Shown in pieces: positions 8,500 through 16,901 of a stretch of 64,000 nt of DNA; the stretch's first letter is position 1; each line of letters opens with the position of its first letter. The translations under genes and the position numbers were made by a program. Where the stretch lies: positions 1 through 64,000 of the forward strand of contig JAEYPE010000084.1 of assembly GCA_023411035.1 (NCBI GenBank). Reading direction: 5' to 3'. The DNA comes from Pseudomonadota bacterium (GTDB lineage: Bacteria; Pseudomonadota; Alphaproteobacteria; Azospirillales; Azospirillaceae). Below the pieces are notes generated by a model. That model was not told where the DNA came from. It made no database searches and was given only the letters and a program-made list of their open reading frames with translations.

Positions 8500-9243
8500 A
8501 TGCTGACCTTGCTGCTGATCGTCTCCGCCTTCTTCGCGGGCGTGCTCAACGCCGTGGCCGGTGGCGGCAGCTTCCTGACCTTCCCCGCGCTCATCATGGC
8601 CGGGGTGCCGCCGCTGAACGCCAACGCGACCAGCACGGTGGCGGTGTCGCCGGGCGCTTTCGCCAGCGCCTACGGCTATCGACGGGAATTGGGGCGGATC
8701 AAGGAAATCAATCTGCCGGCCTTCCTGGGCGTCAGCCTGATCGGCGGTCTGCTGGGAGCGCTGCTGCTGCTGTGGACGCCGCAGCGCACCTTCGAGATCA
8801 TCGTGCCCTGGCTGCTGCTGTTCGCGACGGTGCTGTTCGCCTTCGGCCCGAAGGTGTCGGCCTACGTCCGCCGCAACTTCAAGGTCGGGCACGGCGCGGT
8901 GCTGATCGTGCAGTTCTTCATCGCCGTCTACGGCGGCTATTTCGGCGGGGGAATCGGCATCCTGATCCTGGCGACGCTGGGCGTCTTCGGCTTGACCGAC
9001 CTGCACGCGATGAACGGACTGAAGGCGCTGGTGTCCGGCTGCCTGAACGCGGTGGCGGTGGTGGCCTTCGTCTTCGGCGGCGCCGTCTATTGGAACGAGG
9101 CGCTGATCATGCTGGTGGCCGCCGTGGCCGGCGGCTATGCCGGGGCCGCCGTCGCCCGCCACATCCCGCCGCCGATCCTGCGCAAGTTCGTGATCGTGGT
9201 GGGCGTGGCGATGACGGCCTATTTCTTCTTCACCAAGGGGTGA
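8500..9243 (+). CDS. TauE/SafE (DUF81) family membrane permease
   Basis: A very hydrophobic 247-residue protein with about seven or eight membrane segments. The duplicated family signature is present as AGVLNAVAGGGSFLTFPAL near the N-terminus and GGYFGGGIGILILATLG in the middle. Family members are thought to export sulfite, sulfoacetate or other organic sulfonates, but the substrate here cannot be inferred. The start is either ATG 8500 or GTG 8491, and neither has a clear ribosome-binding site. It follows the cytochrome gene by about 110 bp. Confidence 0.85.
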   Translation: MLTLLLIVSAFFAGVLNAVAGGGSFLTFPALIMAGVPPLNANATSTVAVSPGAFASAYGYRRELGRIKEINLPAFLGVSLIGGLLGALLLLWTPQRTFEIIVPWLLLFATVLFAFGPKVSAYVRRNFKVGHGAVLIVQFFIAVYGGYFGGGIGILILATLGVFGLTDLHAMNGLKALVSGCLNAVAVVAFVFGGAVYWNEALIMLVAAVAGGYAGAAVARHIPPPILRKFVIVVGVAMTAYFFFTKG

Positions 9244-9280
9244 CCGAGAGGGCGGGCGGCGGTCAGGCCGATCGGTCGGG

Positions 9281-9964
9281 TCAGTCCGCCGCCATGCGCT
9301 CGGCAAGGACGCACAGGCCGTCCCAGTCCAGCGCCGCCGGGTCCTCCACCACATGGTCGGCGGCTTCGAACAGCAGGTCGGCGTGCTGGGGCCAGGCGAT
9401 GGTCAGCATCCCGGCGGCCTTGGCGGAGCGGGCGCCGGTGGGGCTGTCCTCGATCACCGCGCAGGCCGCGGGCGGCACGCCCAGGCGGAGGGCCGCGGTC
9501 AGGTAGGGTTCGGGGTCCGGCTTGCCGTTGGTCACGTCGTCGCGGCTGAGGCCGAAGAGGAAATGCGGGCTGCCGATGTGGCGCAGGTTGGCCTCCACCA
9601 CCCGGCGCCCGCTGTTCGACACGCAGGCCTGGAGCAGCCCGCGCCCGGCGAAGGCGTCCACCAACGCCAGGGCGCCGGCCCGCGCCTCCACCTCCGCGAT
9701 GCGCTCCAGATAGAGGTCGGTGATGGCGTCCGCCCATTCCCGGAAGGTCAGGGCCATAGGCCGGGCGGCGTGCAGCCGCGCGTAGAGGTCCGGGAAGGCG
9801 ACGCCCAGCGTGGCCGCGTAGTCCTGGTCGGAGAACTCGTGGCCGTGCAGGCGGCAGACCGCGATGGTGGCGCGCTGGTGCCAGGGCTCGCTGTCCAGAA
9901 GCGTGCCGTCGATGTCCCACAGGATGGCCCGCAGGGGCGGGCGGCCCGGATTCGAGCCGCTCAC
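9281..9964 (-). CDS. HAD-superfamily hydrolase (phosphatase/beta-phosphoglucomutase-like)
   Basis: HAD motif I is RAILWDIDGTLLDSE, motif II ACVSNSG, motif III the Lys of GKPDPEPYL and motif IV CAVIEDSPTGARSAKAAGM. An alpha-helical cap lies between motifs I and II (subfamily IA). The 227-residue length is typical of sugar-phosphate or phosphoglycolate phosphatases. The substrate is not predictable. GTG 9964 overlaps the proB stop as GTGA, so translation is probably coupled to proB. Confidence 0.88.
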   Translation of the reverse strand: MSGSNPGRPPLRAILWDIDGTLLDSEPWHQRATIAVCRLHGHEFSDQDYAATLGVAFPDLYARLHAARPMALTFREWADAITDLYLERIAEVEARAGALALVDAFAGRGLLQACVSNSGRRVVEANLRHIGSPHFLFGLSRDDVTNGKPDPEPYLTAALRLGVPPAACAVIEDSPTGARSAKAAGMLTIAWPQHADLLFEAADHVVEDPAALDWDGLCVLAERMAAD

Positions 9965-11154
9965 CGCACCACCAGATCGTCGCGGTGGATCATCTCGTCG
10001 CGGCCCCGGTAGCCCAGGATCTCTTCGATCTCGTGGCTTTTGCGTCCGGCGATCCGGCGGGCGTCCTCGGCGGCGTAGGCGGTCAGGCCGCGCGCCACCT
10101 CGCGCCCGTCCGGGGCCTTCACCACCACCACGTCGCCGCGCTCGAAGTCGCCGTCCACGGCGCGCACCCCGGCGGGCAGCAGGCTGGCCCCGTTGGCGAG
10201 CGCCTTCAAGGCACCCGCGTCCACGGTCAGCGCCCCATGGGCGTTCAGGTTGCCGCCGATCCACGCCTTGCGCGCGGAGGAGGGGGAGGCCGCGGGCAGG
10301 AACCAGGTGCACAGCGCGCCGCCCTGCTCGGGCCGCTGCTCCAGCGCCGCCAGCGGGTTCATGCGCTTGCCCTTGGCGATGACCATGCGGCAGCCGGCGG
10401 CCAGGGCCACGCGCGCCGCGACGATCTTGGTCACCATGCCGCCGGAGCTGTAGCCGGGCGGCGGTTCCCCCGCCATGCTCTCGATGGCCGAGGTCAGTTC
10501 CTGCACGACCGGGATGTGCTGCGCCGCCGGGTCCTTGCGCGGGTCGGCGGTGTAGAGGCCGTCGATGTCCGACAGCAGAACCAGCGTGTCGGCGCTGATC
10601 ATCTGGGCCACGCGCGCGGCCAGACGGTCGTTGTCGCCGAAACGGATTTCGGAGGTCGCGACCGTGTCGTTCTCGTTGATGACCGGGACGGCGCCCAGCT
10701 TCAGCAGCGTGTCGATGGTGGCGCGCCCGTTCAGGTGGCGGCGGCGCTCCTCCGTGTCCTCCAGCGTCACCAGCACCTGGGCGACGGTCAGGCCGTGGCG
10801 GGCCAGCGTCTCCTGATAGGCGGCGGCCAGCCGGATCTGGCCGGTGGCGGCGGCGGCCTGCTTTTCCTCGAGCCGCAGCGGGCGACCCACCAGCCCCAGA
10901 TGCTCCCGCCCGCAGGCGACGGCGCCGGAGGTGACGATCACCACCTCCTGCCCGCGCTTGCGGCAGGCGGCCACGTCGTCGGCCAGGGCGTCCAGCCAGT
11001 CGCGGCGCATCTGGCCGGTGGCGCTGTCCACCAGCAGGGCGGAGCCGATCTTGACGACCAGCCGCCGCGCGTCAAGCAGGGTGGGGAGCAGGGAGGAAGC
11101 CTCAGCCTTTGGGGTTGTCGCCGTGGCCGCTGTTATCGGTGTCGTCACCGTCAT
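9961..11154 (-). CDS. proB: Glutamate 5-kinase
   Basis: Phosphorylates glutamate with ATP, the first and feedback-controlled step of proline synthesis. The amino-acid-kinase domain shows LVVKIGSALL, VIVTSGAVACG, VINENDTVA and GDNDRLAARVA. A C-terminal PUA domain starts near WIGGNLNAHG. The true start is uncertain because the frame runs into the obg 3' end. ATG 11154 would overlap obg by about 50 bp and give 397 residues, slightly long. A weaker start nearer LLPTLLDARR cannot be excluded. Confidence 0.92.
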   Translation of the reverse strand: MTVTTPITAATATTPKAEASSLLPTLLDARRLVVKIGSALLVDSATGQMRRDWLDALADDVAACRKRGQEVVIVTSGAVACGREHLGLVGRPLRLEEKQAAAATGQIRLAAAYQETLARHGLTVAQVLVTLEDTEERRRHLNGRATIDTLLKLGAVPVINENDTVATSEIRFGDNDRLAARVAQMISADTLVLLSDIDGLYTADPRKDPAAQHIPVVQELTSAIESMAGEPPPGYSSGGMVTKIVAARVALAAGCRMVIAKGKRMNPLAALEQRPEQGGALCTWFLPAASPSSARKAWIGGNLNAHGALTVDAGALKALANGASLLPAGVRAVDGDFERGDVVVVKAPDGREVARGLTAYAAEDARRIAGRKSHEIEEILGYRGRDEMIHRDDLVVR

Positions 11155-12316
11155 CGTCGCCTTCATCGTCCCAGTCGTCCCCGTCCTCATCCGAGTCGTC
11201 GGGGAGTTCGTCATACTCGCCCGTCTCCTCGTTCCAGCCCGCATACTCGTCGTCCATCTTCTGGCCGACCGGCGGCCGGGGGATGGAGCGGGTGGCGGGG
11301 GCGTGGATGACGTCGGGCTCCTCTTCCTTGGACTGTTTGATGAGCGTGAGCAAGCGGTAAAGCACGGTCTGGACGCCCTGGCCGGTCGCGCCGGACAGCA
11401 CCATCACTTCCGCGCCCGACGCCTCCTCCAGCGCCGCCTTCTTCTCCGCGACCTCTTCGTCCAGCAGGGCGTCGGCCTTGTTCAGGCCGATGATCTCCGG
11501 CTTGTCGGCGAGGTTGCCGCCATAGGCGATCAGCTCGTTGCGGATGGTGGTGTAGGACTGCACCACATCCTCCGCCGTGCCGTCGATCAGGTGCAGCAGC
11601 ACGCGGGTGCGCTCCACATGGCCGAGGAAGCGGTCGCCCAGTCCGTGCCCCTCATGGGCGCCTTCGATCAGGCCGGGGATGTCGGCGATCACGAACTCCT
11701 CGTCGCCCGCGCGGACCACGCCCAGGTTGGGGGCAAGCGTGGTGAAGGGGTAGTCGGCGATCTTCGGCTTCGCCGCCGTGGTCGCGGCCAGGAAGGTGGA
11801 CTTGCCGGCGTTGGGCAGGCCCAGCAGGCCGGCGTCGGCGATCAGCTTCAGCCGCAGCCAGACCCAGCGCTCCTCCCCCGGCCAGCCGGGATGGGACTTG
11901 CGCGGGGCGCGGTTGGTCGGGGTCTTGTAATAGGCGTTGCCGAAGCCGCCGTCGCCGCCCTTCAGGAAGACGACGCGCTGGCCGGGCTCCGTGAGGTCGA
12001 GCAGCACGGTCTCCTGATCCTCGTCCAGGATCTGGGTGCCGACCGGCACGCGCAGCACGATGTCGGTGCCCTTGGCGCCGTTGCGGTTGGCGCCCATGCC
12101 GTGGTTGCCGCGCTGGGCCTTGAAATGCTGCTTGTAGCGGTAGTCGATCAGCGTGTTCAGGCCGTCCACGACCTCCAGCACGACGTCACCGCCACGGCCG
12201 CCGTTGCCGCCGTCCGGTCCGCCGTATTCGATGAACTTCTCGCGGCGGAAGGCCACGGCGCCGGGACCGCCGTCGCCGCTTTTCAGATACACCTTGGCTT
12301 GATCGAGGAATTTCAT
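11102..12316 (-). CDS. obgE: GTPase ObgE/CgtA
   Basis: An essential GTPase in 50S ribosome assembly and stringent-response control. The Gly-rich Obg fold is N-terminal (MKFLDQAKVYLKSGDGGPG). The G domain follows with G1 GLPNAGKST, switch I FTTL, G3 DIPGLIEGAH, G4 NKAD and G5 SGATGQG. The last 50 residues are strongly acidic (repeated Asp/Glu with Gly), a variable tail known in this family. It lies downstream of rplU-rpmA, the usual order, and its 3' end overlaps the proB N-terminus. Confidence 0.97.
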   Translation of the reverse strand: MKFLDQAKVYLKSGDGGPGAVAFRREKFIEYGGPDGGNGGRGGDVVLEVVDGLNTLIDYRYKQHFKAQRGNHGMGANRNGAKGTDIVLRVPVGTQILDEDQETVLLDLTEPGQRVVFLKGGDGGFGNAYYKTPTNRAPRKSHPGWPGEERWVWLRLKLIADAGLLGLPNAGKSTFLAATTAAKPKIADYPFTTLAPNLGVVRAGDEEFVIADIPGLIEGAHEGHGLGDRFLGHVERTRVLLHLIDGTAEDVVQSYTTIRNELIAYGGNLADKPEIIGLNKADALLDEEVAEKKAALEEASGAEVMVLSGATGQGVQTVLYRLLTLIKQSKEEEPDVIHAPATRSIPRPPVGQKMDDEYAGWNEETGEYDELPDDSDEDGDDWDDEGDDDGDDTDNSGHGDNPKG

Positions 12317-12395
12317 CGGGGGACCGTGCCGGCCATTCTACCGTTTGCGCACCGTCCTCCAACCGCGGGAAGGGGGCCGGTGACCACCACATCAA

Positions 12396-12435
12396 CAAAA
12401 GAAAATCGGGGGCCGGTTGCCCGGACCCCCGATTT
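12396..12435 (-). terminator. Factor-independent terminator of rplU-rpmA
   Basis: Inverted repeat 12403-12416 / 12421-12435 (AAATCGGGGG-CCGG against its complement with one bulged base). On the leftward strand it is followed by TTTTCTTTTG. It sits 30 bp after the rpmA stop and before obg, so obg needs readthrough or its own promoter. Confidence 0.75.
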
Positions 12436-12465
12436 ATCCGCTTCTACCGTACGGGCCGGACGAGA

Positions 12466-12744
12466 TTACTCGGCCGCGACCGCCGGGACCTCCACCGCCT
12501 CGATGGCGACGTAGGTGCGCCCCTGGGCGCTGTGCTTGAAGGCCACCACGCCGTCCGTCTTGGCGAACAGGGTGTGGTCCTTGCCGATGCCGACGTTCTC
12601 ACCGGGGTGGAACTTCGTGCCGCGCTGGCGGACGATGATGTTGCCGGCGACGACGTTCTCGCCACCGAAGCGCTTCACGCCGAGACGGCGGCCAGCGGAA
12701 TCGCGGCCGTTGCGCGAGGAGCCGCCTGCTTTTTTATGGGCCAT
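12466..12744 (-). CDS. rpmA: 50S ribosomal protein L27
   Basis: The bacterial L27 N-terminus MAHKKAGGSSRNGRDSAGRR, which reaches the peptidyl-transferase centre, is intact. It is followed by LGVKRFGGENVVAGNIIVRQ. At 92 residues with an Ala/Val/Glu tail, the length is normal. It is co-directional with rplU, 34 bp downstream, and the pair ends at a hairpin terminator. Confidence 0.98.
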   Translation of the reverse strand: MAHKKAGGSSRNGRDSAGRRLGVKRFGGENVVAGNIIVRQRGTKFHPGENVGIGKDHTLFAKTDGVVAFKHSAQGRTYVAIEAVEVPAVAAE

Positions 12745-12777
12745 GGGGAGTTACTCCTGTGACTGGTCGGCGGCCGT

Positions 12778-13095
12778 TCAGGCGGCGCCGTTGATCCCGG
12801 TGATGCGCAGGACGGTCAGGTCCTGGCGATGGCCGTTCTTACGGCGGTAGTTCTGGCGGCGCTTCTTCTTGAAGACGATGATCTTCGGACCGCGATCCTG
12901 GGCGACGACCTCGGCGGTCACAGCAGCGCCGGCAACCGTCGGGGTGCCCAGGGTGGTGCTGCCGCCGTCGCTGACCATCAGCACGTCGTTGAGCGTGATG
13001 GAAGCGCCGGCCTCGGCCTCGAGCTTCTCAACGCGGATCACGTCGCCATTGGCGACCTTGTACTGCTTGCCGCCGGTGCGGATCACTGCAAACAT
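12778..13095 (-). CDS. rplU: 50S ribosomal protein L21
   Basis: A 23S rRNA-binding protein of the large subunit. It starts MFAVIRTGGKQYKV, the canonical L21 N-terminus, and contains the basic RNA-binding segment IVFKKKRRQNYRRKNGHRQ. ATG 13095 fits the family start; a GTG nine bases upstream (13104) is the alternative. It is the first gene of rplU-rpmA, and a good promoter lies about 80 bp upstream. Confidence 0.97.
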   Translation of the reverse strand: MFAVIRTGGKQYKVANGDVIRVEKLEAEAGASITLNDVLMVSDGGSTTLGTPTVAGAAVTAEVVAQDRGPKIIVFKKKRRQNYRRKNGHRQDLTVLRITGINGAA

Positions 13096-13174
13096 CGTCG
13101 TCACTGCCTATCTCAAAACAAACAGAGGGCCGCTCGCCCACCGTTTGAGGTGCAAGCCCGTTCGTGAGAGCGGG

Positions 13175-13203
13175 GATTTAACCGATGGGCCACCGGGAGT
13201 CAA
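13175..13203 (-). promoter_or_regulatory. Sigma70-type promoter for rplU-rpmA
   Basis: Leftward -35 TTGACT (13203-13198), a 17-bp spacer, and -10 TAAATC (13180-13175). It lies about 80 bp upstream of the rplU start, which leaves room for a leader. Confidence 0.7.
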
Positions 13204-13248
13204 CAGACATGGTGGCATTTTCGCGTTCATTTTCCTGCAAACAAGGGC

Positions 13249-13277
13249 TTGCATCGCCAAAAGCTTTTGGGTAGGTT
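13249..13277 (+). promoter_or_regulatory. Promoter for tRNA-Ser
   Basis: -35 TTGCAT (13249-13254), a 17-bp spacer containing the palindrome CCAAAAGCTTTTGG, and -10 TAGGTT (13272-13277). It lies 27 bp before the mature tRNA 5' end. Confidence 0.6.
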
Positions 13278-13303
13278 CCGCGCCACCCCGGAAACGGGGC
13301 AGC

Positions 13304-13393
13304 GGATGGGTGGCAGAGCGGTTGAATGCACCGCACTCGAAATGCGGCATACCCGCAAGGGTATCGGGAGTTCGAATCTCCCCCCATCCGCCA
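13304..13393 (+). tRNA. tRNA-Ser (anticodon CGA)
   Basis: The acceptor stem GGATGGG pairs with CCCATCC, followed by discriminator G and an encoded CCA (13391-13393). The anticodon arm is CCGCA-CTCGAAA-TGCGG, giving anticodon CGA, which reads UCG serine codons. The long variable arm (ACCCGCAAGGGT region) is typical of tRNA-Ser. The T arm is GGGAG-TTCGAAT-CTCCC. The gene has its own promoter and terminator. Confidence 0.98.
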
Positions 13394-13419
13394 CTCTCCT
13401 TCGAGCGAACGCTCATGAA

Positions 13420-13448
13420 GAAGCCTCTCCCTGCGGAGAGGCTTCTTT
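13420..13448 (+). terminator. Terminator after tRNA-Ser (possibly bidirectional)
   Basis: GAAGCCTCTCC (13420-13430), loop CTGC, GGAGAGGCTTC (13435-13445), then TTT. It lies between the tRNA and the convergent alpha/beta hydrolase gene, so it may end both transcripts. Confidence 0.8.
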
Positions 13449-13459
13449 CGTTTCCGGCT

Positions 13460-14302
13460 TCAGGTGGCTTTGATCATGCCCAGCGCCGCTTCGAACAGCG
13501 CGCTGCCTGGTTCGGCGAAGCGGTCCACCACGCTGAAATGGTGGGCGCCCGGCTCCACGATCTCCCGCACCGCGTTGCCCTGCGCGGCCCAGGCCAGGAC
13601 GTAGTCCGCCTGCTGGCGGTGCATGGCGTCGGTCTCAAGGCCGCCCAGCGCCGGCATCAGCAGCGGGGCCGGGGCGGGAACGGCGTGGATCGGGCTCAGC
13701 CGCCGCGCCGAGTCGGGATCGAGCCGCAACTGCTCGTTCACCTCGAAGCCCAGCAGCGGTTCCAGGTCGTAGATGCCGCTGATCGGGATGCCGCCCGCCA
13801 CGCGGTCGCGGTTTTCCGAGACCAGCTTCGCCGTCAGGTGGCCGCCCGCCGAATGGCCGGACACCACCACCCGCCGCGAATCGCCGCCAAAGTCCGCCGC
13901 GTTGGCGATCACCCAGTCCAGACCGGCCTGGGCGTGGCCGCACAGTTCGTCCATCGTCACGTCCGGGCACAGGCCGTAGCCGAGCAGGACCACCGCCACC
14001 CCGCGCTCCACATAGGGCGCGGCGATGAAGGAGTGCAGGTCCTTCGACAGCGCCCGCCAGTAGCCGCCATGGATGAAGACCAGCACCGGCGCGTCCTTAC
14101 CGGCGGGGAAGACGTCCACGCGCTGGCGCGGGTGCGGGCCGGTGGGGATGTCGTACCGCCCGCCGAGCCGTGCGCGCACCGCCTCGCTTTCCGCCTGCCA
14201 GCGGGCGAAGAAGTCCGGATGCTCCGGCACCAGCTTGCGGAAATTGTACTGGCGGTCGATCTCGGCGGCGGTCATGCCGCTGTACAAGGCTTCAGACGCC
14301 AA
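13460..14302 (-). CDS. Alpha/beta hydrolase (arylformamidase-like)
   Basis: The oxyanion-hole motif FIHGGYWRALSK and the nucleophile elbow GHSAGGHL are clear. A catalytic His probably lies in PGAHHFSVVD near the C-terminus. The N-terminal TAAEIDRQYNFRKLVPEH and the HGGYW motif resemble kynurenine formamidase-type hydrolases, but the substrate is not established. TTG 14302 is preferred because AAGGAG, inside the end of livF, lies just upstream; ATG 14275 is an alternative. It overlaps livF by 11 bp and is the last gene of the transporter operon, so it may process an imported ester or amide. Confidence 0.82.
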   Translation of the reverse strand: MASEALYSGMTAAEIDRQYNFRKLVPEHPDFFARWQAESEAVRARLGGRYDIPTGPHPRQRVDVFPAGKDAPVLVFIHGGYWRALSKDLHSFIAAPYVERGVAVVLLGYGLCPDVTMDELCGHAQAGLDWVIANAADFGGDSRRVVVSGHSAGGHLTAKLVSENRDRVAGGIPISGIYDLEPLLGFEVNEQLRLDPDSARRLSPIHAVPAPAPLLMPALGGLETDAMHRQQADYVLAWAAQGNAVREIVEPGAHHFSVVDRFAEPGSALFEAALGMIKAT

Positions 14303-14993
14303 GATAGCGCTCCTTCAGGGTGGGGTCGGCCAGCAGGGCGGCGGAACTGCCGGACCACACCAGCCGCCCTTTCTCGATGACGTGATGGCGGTCGGCGAAT
14401 CGCGCCAGGGCGGACACGTTCTTGTCCACCACCAGGATCGCCTGCCCCTCGTCCTTCAGGCGGGCGAGGCAGTCCCAGATCTCCTGCCGCACCAGCGGGG
14501 CCAGCCCCTCGGTCGCTTCGTCCAGGATCAGCAGCTTCGGGTTGGTCATCAGGGCGCGCCCGATGGCGAGCATCTGCTGCTCCCCGCCCGACAGGTTGCG
14601 GGCGAGGTTGCCGGCGCGTTCGGCCAGCCGGGGGAAGAGGGCGTGCACCCGTTCCACCGTCCAGGGATCGGCCCGCCCGAAGCGGTTGGCGGCGGTGGCG
14701 ATCAGGTTCTCCCGCACGGTCAGGGTGGGGAAGACCTGCCGCCCCTCCGGCACCAGGGCGATGCCGGCCCGCGCGATGCGGTGCGGCGGGCGGCCCGCGA
14801 TCTCATCGCCTTCGAAGGTGATGGACCCGCCGGTTGGCGCCACCAGACCCATGATGGACTTGATGGTCGTGGTCTTGCCCATGCCGTTGCGGCCCATCAG
14901 CGTCACGGCCTCCCCCGCATCGACAAAAATCTCCATGCCGAACAGGGCCTGGCTGCTGCCGTAGGCGGCGGTCAGGTTGGCGACGCGCAGCAT
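14292..14993 (-). CDS. Branched-chain-type ABC transporter ATP-binding protein (LivF family)
   Basis: Walker A GRNGMGKTTT, signature LSGGEQQ and Walker B LLILDEA are intact, followed by a conserved H-loop region in which VVDKNVSAL replaces the usual VEH. The 233-residue length matches LivF. The start overlaps the livG stop as TGATG. With livG it forms the ATPase pair of a HAAT-type importer. Confidence 0.93.
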   Translation of the reverse strand: MLRVANLTAAYGSSQALFGMEIFVDAGEAVTLMGRNGMGKTTTIKSIMGLVAPTGGSITFEGDEIAGRPPHRIARAGIALVPEGRQVFPTLTVRENLIATAANRFGRADPWTVERVHALFPRLAERAGNLARNLSGGEQQMLAIGRALMTNPKLLILDEATEGLAPLVRQEIWDCLARLKDEGQAILVVDKNVSALARFADRHHVIEKGRLVWSGSSAALLADPTLKERYLGV

Positions 14994-15751
14994 CAGGCGG
15001 CCTCCAGTTCGTCACCGAGATAGGCGTCGCGCACCGCCGGGTCGTTGCGGATCTGCGCCGGGGTTCCGCTGGCGAGGTCCTTGCCGCGCACCAGCACGGT
15101 GATGCGGTCGGCCAGCGCGAAGACGGCGTCCATGTCGTGCTCCACCAGCAGGATCGTCACGCCGCCCTTCAGCTCCTGCAGCAGCTCGACCATGCGGGCG
15201 GAGTCCTCCGGCCCCATGCCGGCCATCGGCTCGTCCAGCAGCAGCAGCTTCGGCCCGGTCGCCAGCGCCATCGCCAGCTCAAGCTGCCGCTTCTCGCCAT
15301 GGGCCAGCGCGTCGGCGCGGGTATCGGCCCGCGCGCCCAGGCCCACCCGCTCCAGCACCGCGCGGGCGGGCTCGGCCAGCCGGCGGTCGCGCGCGGCGTC
15401 GCGCCAGAAGCGGAAGCTGTGCCCGGCGTGCGCCTGCACCGCCAGCGCCACGTTGTCCAGCGCCGTGAAGCTGGGGAAGATCGAGGTGATCTGGAAGCTG
15501 CGCGCCAGCCCGCGCTGCGCCCGCTTGTGCACCGGCAGGCGGGTCACGTCGCGCCCGTCGAACAGGATGGTTCCCGAGTCGGGCGTCAGTTCTCCCGACA
15601 ACTGGCCGATCAGGGTGGTCTTGCCCGCTCCGTTGGGGCCGATCAGGGCGTGGAGTTCCCCCTCCGCCACGGAGAGCGAGAGGCCGTCGGTGGCGGCCAG
15701 ACCGCCGAAGCGCTTGACCAGCGACTCGGTGCTCAGCAGCGGGCGGTTCAT
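14993..15751 (-). CDS. Branched-chain-type ABC transporter ATP-binding protein (LivG family)
   Basis: Walker A GPNGAGKTT, the LivG-type ARSFQITSIFPSFTALDNV segment, a signature region reading LAHGEKRQLELAMAL, Walker B LLLLDEPMAGMGPED and H-loop LVEHDMD are present. The 252-residue length fits the family. ATG 15751 overlaps the livM stop as ATGA. The reading frame is open much further upstream within livM, but that part has no family similarity. Confidence 0.93.
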   Translation of the reverse strand: MNRPLLSTESLVKRFGGLAATDGLSLSVAEGELHALIGPNGAGKTTLIGQLSGELTPDSGTILFDGRDVTRLPVHKRAQRGLARSFQITSIFPSFTALDNVALAVQAHAGHSFRFWRDAARDRRLAEPARAVLERVGLGARADTRADALAHGEKRQLELAMALATGPKLLLLDEPMAGMGPEDSARMVELLQELKGGVTILLVEHDMDAVFALADRITVLVRGKDLASGTPAQIRNDPAVRDAYLGDELEAA

Positions 15752-16767
15752 GAACGCCTCCCGGCGACGACGCCCCACAATCCTTTTCGGGCGTACAGCA
15801 CCAGCAGGATCAGCACCGGCCCCAGGACGATCTTCCAGTGTTCGCCCAGCCCGGCATGGGCGAGGTCCATCAGCTCCGGAACGAACTCCTCCAGCAGAAG
15901 AAGCGCCGCGGCGCCCAGCACCGGGCCGATCAGCGTGCCGATGCCGCCCAGGACGACCATCACGATCAGGTCGCCCGACCGGCTCCAATGCAGATATTGC
16001 GGCCCGACGAACATCGTCGCGTTGGCGAGCAGCGCCCCGGCCAGCCCGGCCAGCGCCCCGGCGATGACGAAGGCGGCCAGCTTGTAGCGGGTGACCGGAT
16101 AGCCCAGAGCGGCCATGCGCCGCTCGTTGTCCTTGGCGCCGCGGATGACCCGCCCGAAGCGGGAATTGACCAGCCGCCAGCCCAGCGCCAGAGCCGCCAC
16201 CAGCAGCCCCAGCACCACGTAATAGAAGGTGGTGTGGTCGGCGATGTTCAGCGGGGCGGGCAGGGTGGACCGGCTCCACAGCGCGATGCCGTCGTCCCCG
16301 CCGTAAGCCTTCAGCCCGGTCATCAGGTAGAACAGCATCTGGGCGAAGGCCAGCGTGATCATGATGAAGGGCACGCCGGTGGTGCGCAGCGAGATCGCTC
16401 CCACCGGCAGCGCGGCCAGCGCCCCCGCCAGCATGGCCAGCGGCCAGACGATCAGCCCGTTCACCGTGCCGGGAAGGCCGAACAGGGTCGAACCGTCCGA
16501 CTGATGGGCGAACAGGATGCCGACCACATAGCCGCCGATGCCGACGAAGGCCGCGTGCCCGAAGCTGACCATCCCGCCGAAGCCGAGGATCAGGTCCAGG
16601 CTGACGGCGGCCAGGGCGAAGACCAGGATGCGCGTCGCCAGCCGCACGTAGAAGGGCTCTCCCATCCAGTCGGCGACGGTGGGCAGGGCCAAAGCCGCGG
16701 CCAGCAGGATCAGCAGGGCGATGCGGGGACGGGTGAACAGGTCGGTTCGGGTCTCTGTGCGGGGCAT
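15748..16767 (-). CDS. Branched-chain-type ABC transporter permease (LivM family)
   Basis: Hydrophobic, with about ten predicted membrane segments. LivM-like motifs are SLDLILGFGGMVSFGHAAFVG near the N-terminal third and GAKDNERRMAALGYPVTRYKLAAFVI, the cytoplasmic coupling loop. ATG 16767 gives 339 residues. ATG 16818 or GTG 16848 would add 17 or 27 residues without hydrophobic character, and none has a good ribosome-binding site. The upstream neighbour in the operon is not livH but the degenerate GGDEF-EAL-like gene. Confidence 0.92.
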   Translation of the reverse strand: MPRTETRTDLFTRPRIALLILLAAALALPTVADWMGEPFYVRLATRILVFALAAVSLDLILGFGGMVSFGHAAFVGIGGYVVGILFAHQSDGSTLFGLPGTVNGLIVWPLAMLAGALAALPVGAISLRTTGVPFIMITLAFAQMLFYLMTGLKAYGGDDGIALWSRSTLPAPLNIADHTTFYYVVLGLLVAALALGWRLVNSRFGRVIRGAKDNERRMAALGYPVTRYKLAAFVIAGALAGLAGALLANATMFVGPQYLHWSRSGDLIVMVVLGGIGTLIGPVLGAAALLLLEEFVPELMDLAHAGLGEHWKIVLGPVLILLVLYARKGLWGVVAGRRS

Positions 16768-16901
16768 GGAGGGCCGGAAGGAGGGCTGTCGGGACGGTCG
16801 CCCGATGGGTATATCCATCTTTTCGCACAGTTGGGCGGCCTTGAACACAAAAGCCGGACCAAAGGGTTGCGCCCTACCGCCTTCGATCCCGCTGCCGTCG
16901 G

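Noticed and set aside
14993..16828. A 611-codon frame suggesting a fused LivM-LivG protein
   Set aside because: The upstream half is out of frame with the real LivM and is Arg/Gly/Pro-rich; livG starts at 15751.
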